This document shows positions 62,807 to 64,000 of a DNA stretch of 64,000 nucleotides, piece after piece; positions within the stretch are counted from its first letter, which is position 1; the number at the start of each line of letters is the position of its first letter. Source of the DNA: Thiohalophilus sp046483665 (GTDB lineage: Bacteria; Pseudomonadota; Gammaproteobacteria; UBA6429; Thiohalophilaceae); assembly GCF_046483665.1 (NCBI RefSeq), contig NZ_JAWOCR010000013.1:1-64000 (forward strand), read 5' to 3'. Made by a program: the position numbers and the translations under genes. A model generated the notes under the pieces. It did no database searches and had not been told where the DNA came from. It saw only the letters and a program-made list of their open reading frames with translations.

Positions 62807-63624
62807 CAGTCACCTGCCCCGTTCTGATCGACCAGATCCTCGGCATATGTGCCGGCCGGATAATGAAACGGCACCGGCCCGTCCGGCAGCCCCTGCATGA
62901 ACTGCTGCGCCCATTCGGAGTCGGAGTTGCGCAGGTCCTCGCGCGAACCGTGCGCCACCACCTTGCCCCCGGAGAGCAGATAAATGTCATCGGCAATCTC
63001 GGAGGTCTCGGCGATATCGTGCGAGACGATCACGCTGGTCAGTCCCAGTGAATCATTAAGATCCTTGATCAGCCGCACCAGCACGCCCATGGAGATCGGG
63101 TCCTGGCCGGTGAACGGCTCGTCATACATGATCATCATGGGATCCAGGGCAATAGCGCGCGCCAGCGCCACACGCCGCGCCATGCCGCCGGACAGTTCGG
63201 CCGGCATCAGATCCCGCGCACCACGCAGGCCCACCGCTTCGAGTTTCATCAGAACCAGAGTCCGGATCAGGCGTTCGGGCAGTCGGGTATGTTCGCGCAG
63301 GGGAAAGGCAACGTTATCGTACACGTTCATATCAGTGAGCAGCGCGCCGTTTTGAAACAGCATGCCCATACGCTTGCGCAATTCAAACAGGGCACCGCGC
63401 CCGAGCCGGTTCACGTTCTCCCCGTCGACCGTAATGTTGCCGGCATCGGGTTGCAGTTGCCGGCCTATCAGGCGCAACAATGTTGTCTTGCCCGTACCGC
63501 TGGGGCCCATGATGGCCGTGATGCTGCCACGACGAATATCAATATCGATATCATCGAATATGACATTACGGCCCCGACGAAAGCTGAGATTACGAATCTC
63601 GACCAGGTTTTCAACTACAGCCAT
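62806..63624 (-). CDS. mlaF: MlaF, phospholipid ABC transporter ATPase
   Basis: MlaF is the ATPase of the Mla lipid transporter. It is 272 aa with Walker A GPSGTGKTT, signature LSGGMARRVALARA, Walker B PMMIMYDEPF and the switch histidine in VIVSHDI. The ATG at 63624 (MAVVENLVEIRNLSF) was chosen because the domain starts there; an earlier in-frame start at 63714 would add 30 unrelated residues. It heads the mlaFEDCB operon. Confidence 0.97.
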   Translation of the reverse strand: MAVVENLVEIRNLSFRRGRNVIFDDIDIDIRRGSITAIMGPSGTGKTTLLRLIGRQLQPDAGNITVDGENVNRLGRGALFELRKRMGMLFQNGALLTDMNVYDNVAFPLREHTRLPERLIRTLVLMKLEAVGLRGARDLMPAELSGGMARRVALARAIALDPMMIMYDEPFTGQDPISMGVLVRLIKDLNDSLGLTSVIVSHDIAETSEIADDIYLLSGGKVVAHGSREDLRNSDSEWAQQFMQGLPDGPVPFHYPAGTYAEDLVDQNGAGD

Positions 63625-63753
63625 GCGTGCGCAATTCCTTGATTGACCATACCGGGTTGGCAGTACCAACATTGGCGGTGCCGGCATTGTGACCCACGGC
63701 CCGGGCAATGACAATGCTTGCCGGGTTACCGGCCCTGTTCATTAACAACCGGC

Positions 63754-64000
63754 TCACAGTAACTCTTCGATCTGTTTTGCCTGGCGCAGGGTTTCCACGT
63801 CAGGCGGTTGACCGTCGAGTACCAGCGCCACATTACGCGTCGATGAGCTGACAGCCAGGCCGGCCTGAAGATAATCACGTATCTGCCGCGGCGAACAGTC
63901 GTCACCCGGCCGGATCACCGCCAGAGGACCGAGTGCCAACCCGTCAGTATCACTGTGTGGATTCCAGCTCCAGCCGATGCTCCGTGCCCGCAGTGCATCG
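63754..64000 (-). CDS. Unrecognised protein, C-terminal fragment (runs off window)
   Basis: The frame is open from base 63999 to a stop at 63754, giving at least 81 C-terminal residues: IGWSWNPHSDTDGLALG, then PLAVIRPGDDCSPRQIRDYL and VALVLDGQPPDVETLRQA. The start is outside the window. A TTG at 63939 is unlikely to be the true start, because coding-like sequence continues upstream. No family was recognised. It points the same way as mlaF, 129 bases upstream. Confidence 0.55.
   Translation of the reverse strand, partial: DALRARSIGWSWNPHSDTDGLALGPLAVIRPGDDCSPRQIRDYLQAGLAVSSSTRNVALVLDGQPPDVETLRQAKQIEELL

Overview
The window comes from the chromosome of a gammaproteobacterium, most likely a chemolithoautotrophic or sulfur-oxidising type. 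The evidence is a gammaproteobacterial dcw cluster with secA-argJ-mutT downstream, an lpoA-yraN-gmhA set divergent from rsmI, sspAB next to petABC, and an mla-ibaG-murA-hisGDC block. A DAB-type inorganic-carbon transporter operon adds the autotrophy signal. Base composition is moderately GC-rich and even, apart from a few AT-richer intergenic stretches. No tRNA, rRNA, CRISPR array, insertion sequence or prophage was seen. || Layout. 1-7.4 kb (minus): a NUDIX/ThiE-like fusion cut by the window edge, argJ, secA, a CapA-like lipoprotein and an M23 peptidase, with dciA divergent. 8.0-26.8 kb (minus): lpxC, then the complete dcw cluster read from mraZ (26.8 kb) down to ftsZ (9.2 kb), with most genes overlapping by 1-17 bases. 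The mraZ promoter carries three MraZ boxes at 10-base spacing. 27.0-28.3 kb: RNase P RNA (rnpB) and rsmI. 28.3-32.6 kb (plus): lpoA, yraN, gmhA/diaA and an FAD-linked oxidase. 32.6-38.3 kb (minus): a macrodomain protein, sspB, sspA, the cytochrome bc1 genes petC-petB-petA, and a NIF3 family gene. 38.4-39.6 kb (plus): a DegS/AlgW-like protease. || 39.6-55.6 kb is a mixed accessory block. It holds a small membrane protein, malate synthase G, a 1.4-kb interval with two decayed gene remnants and two palindromes, and a tightly coupled four-gene operon: dabB, an antiporter-like membrane protein, dabA and a PII-like gene. After these come an unknown cytoplasmic protein, a metallo-beta-lactamase fold hydrolase coupled to a holin-like membrane protein, a RibD-C reductase, a CinA-type MoCF domain protein, an outer membrane barrel and a PAP2 phosphatase. 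55.6-63.6 kb (minus) returns to conserved order: hisC, hisD, hisG, murA, ibaG, then mlaB-C-D-E-F, ending in an unrecognised partial gene. || Functionally the window is dominated by envelope biogenesis: peptidoglycan precursors, divisome, lipid A, LpoA, Sec export and Mla lipid transport. The bc1 complex supplies respiratory proton motive force. The DAB operon would use that force to accumulate bicarbonate. From memory of the Pseudomonas aeruginosa layout, nearly all genes outside 39.6-55.6 kb keep the ancestral order, so the DAB-bearing block looks inserted at the algW-hisC junction. The most interesting lead is the membrane gene between dabB and dabA, which resembles the C-terminal half of a NuoM/Mrp subunit.
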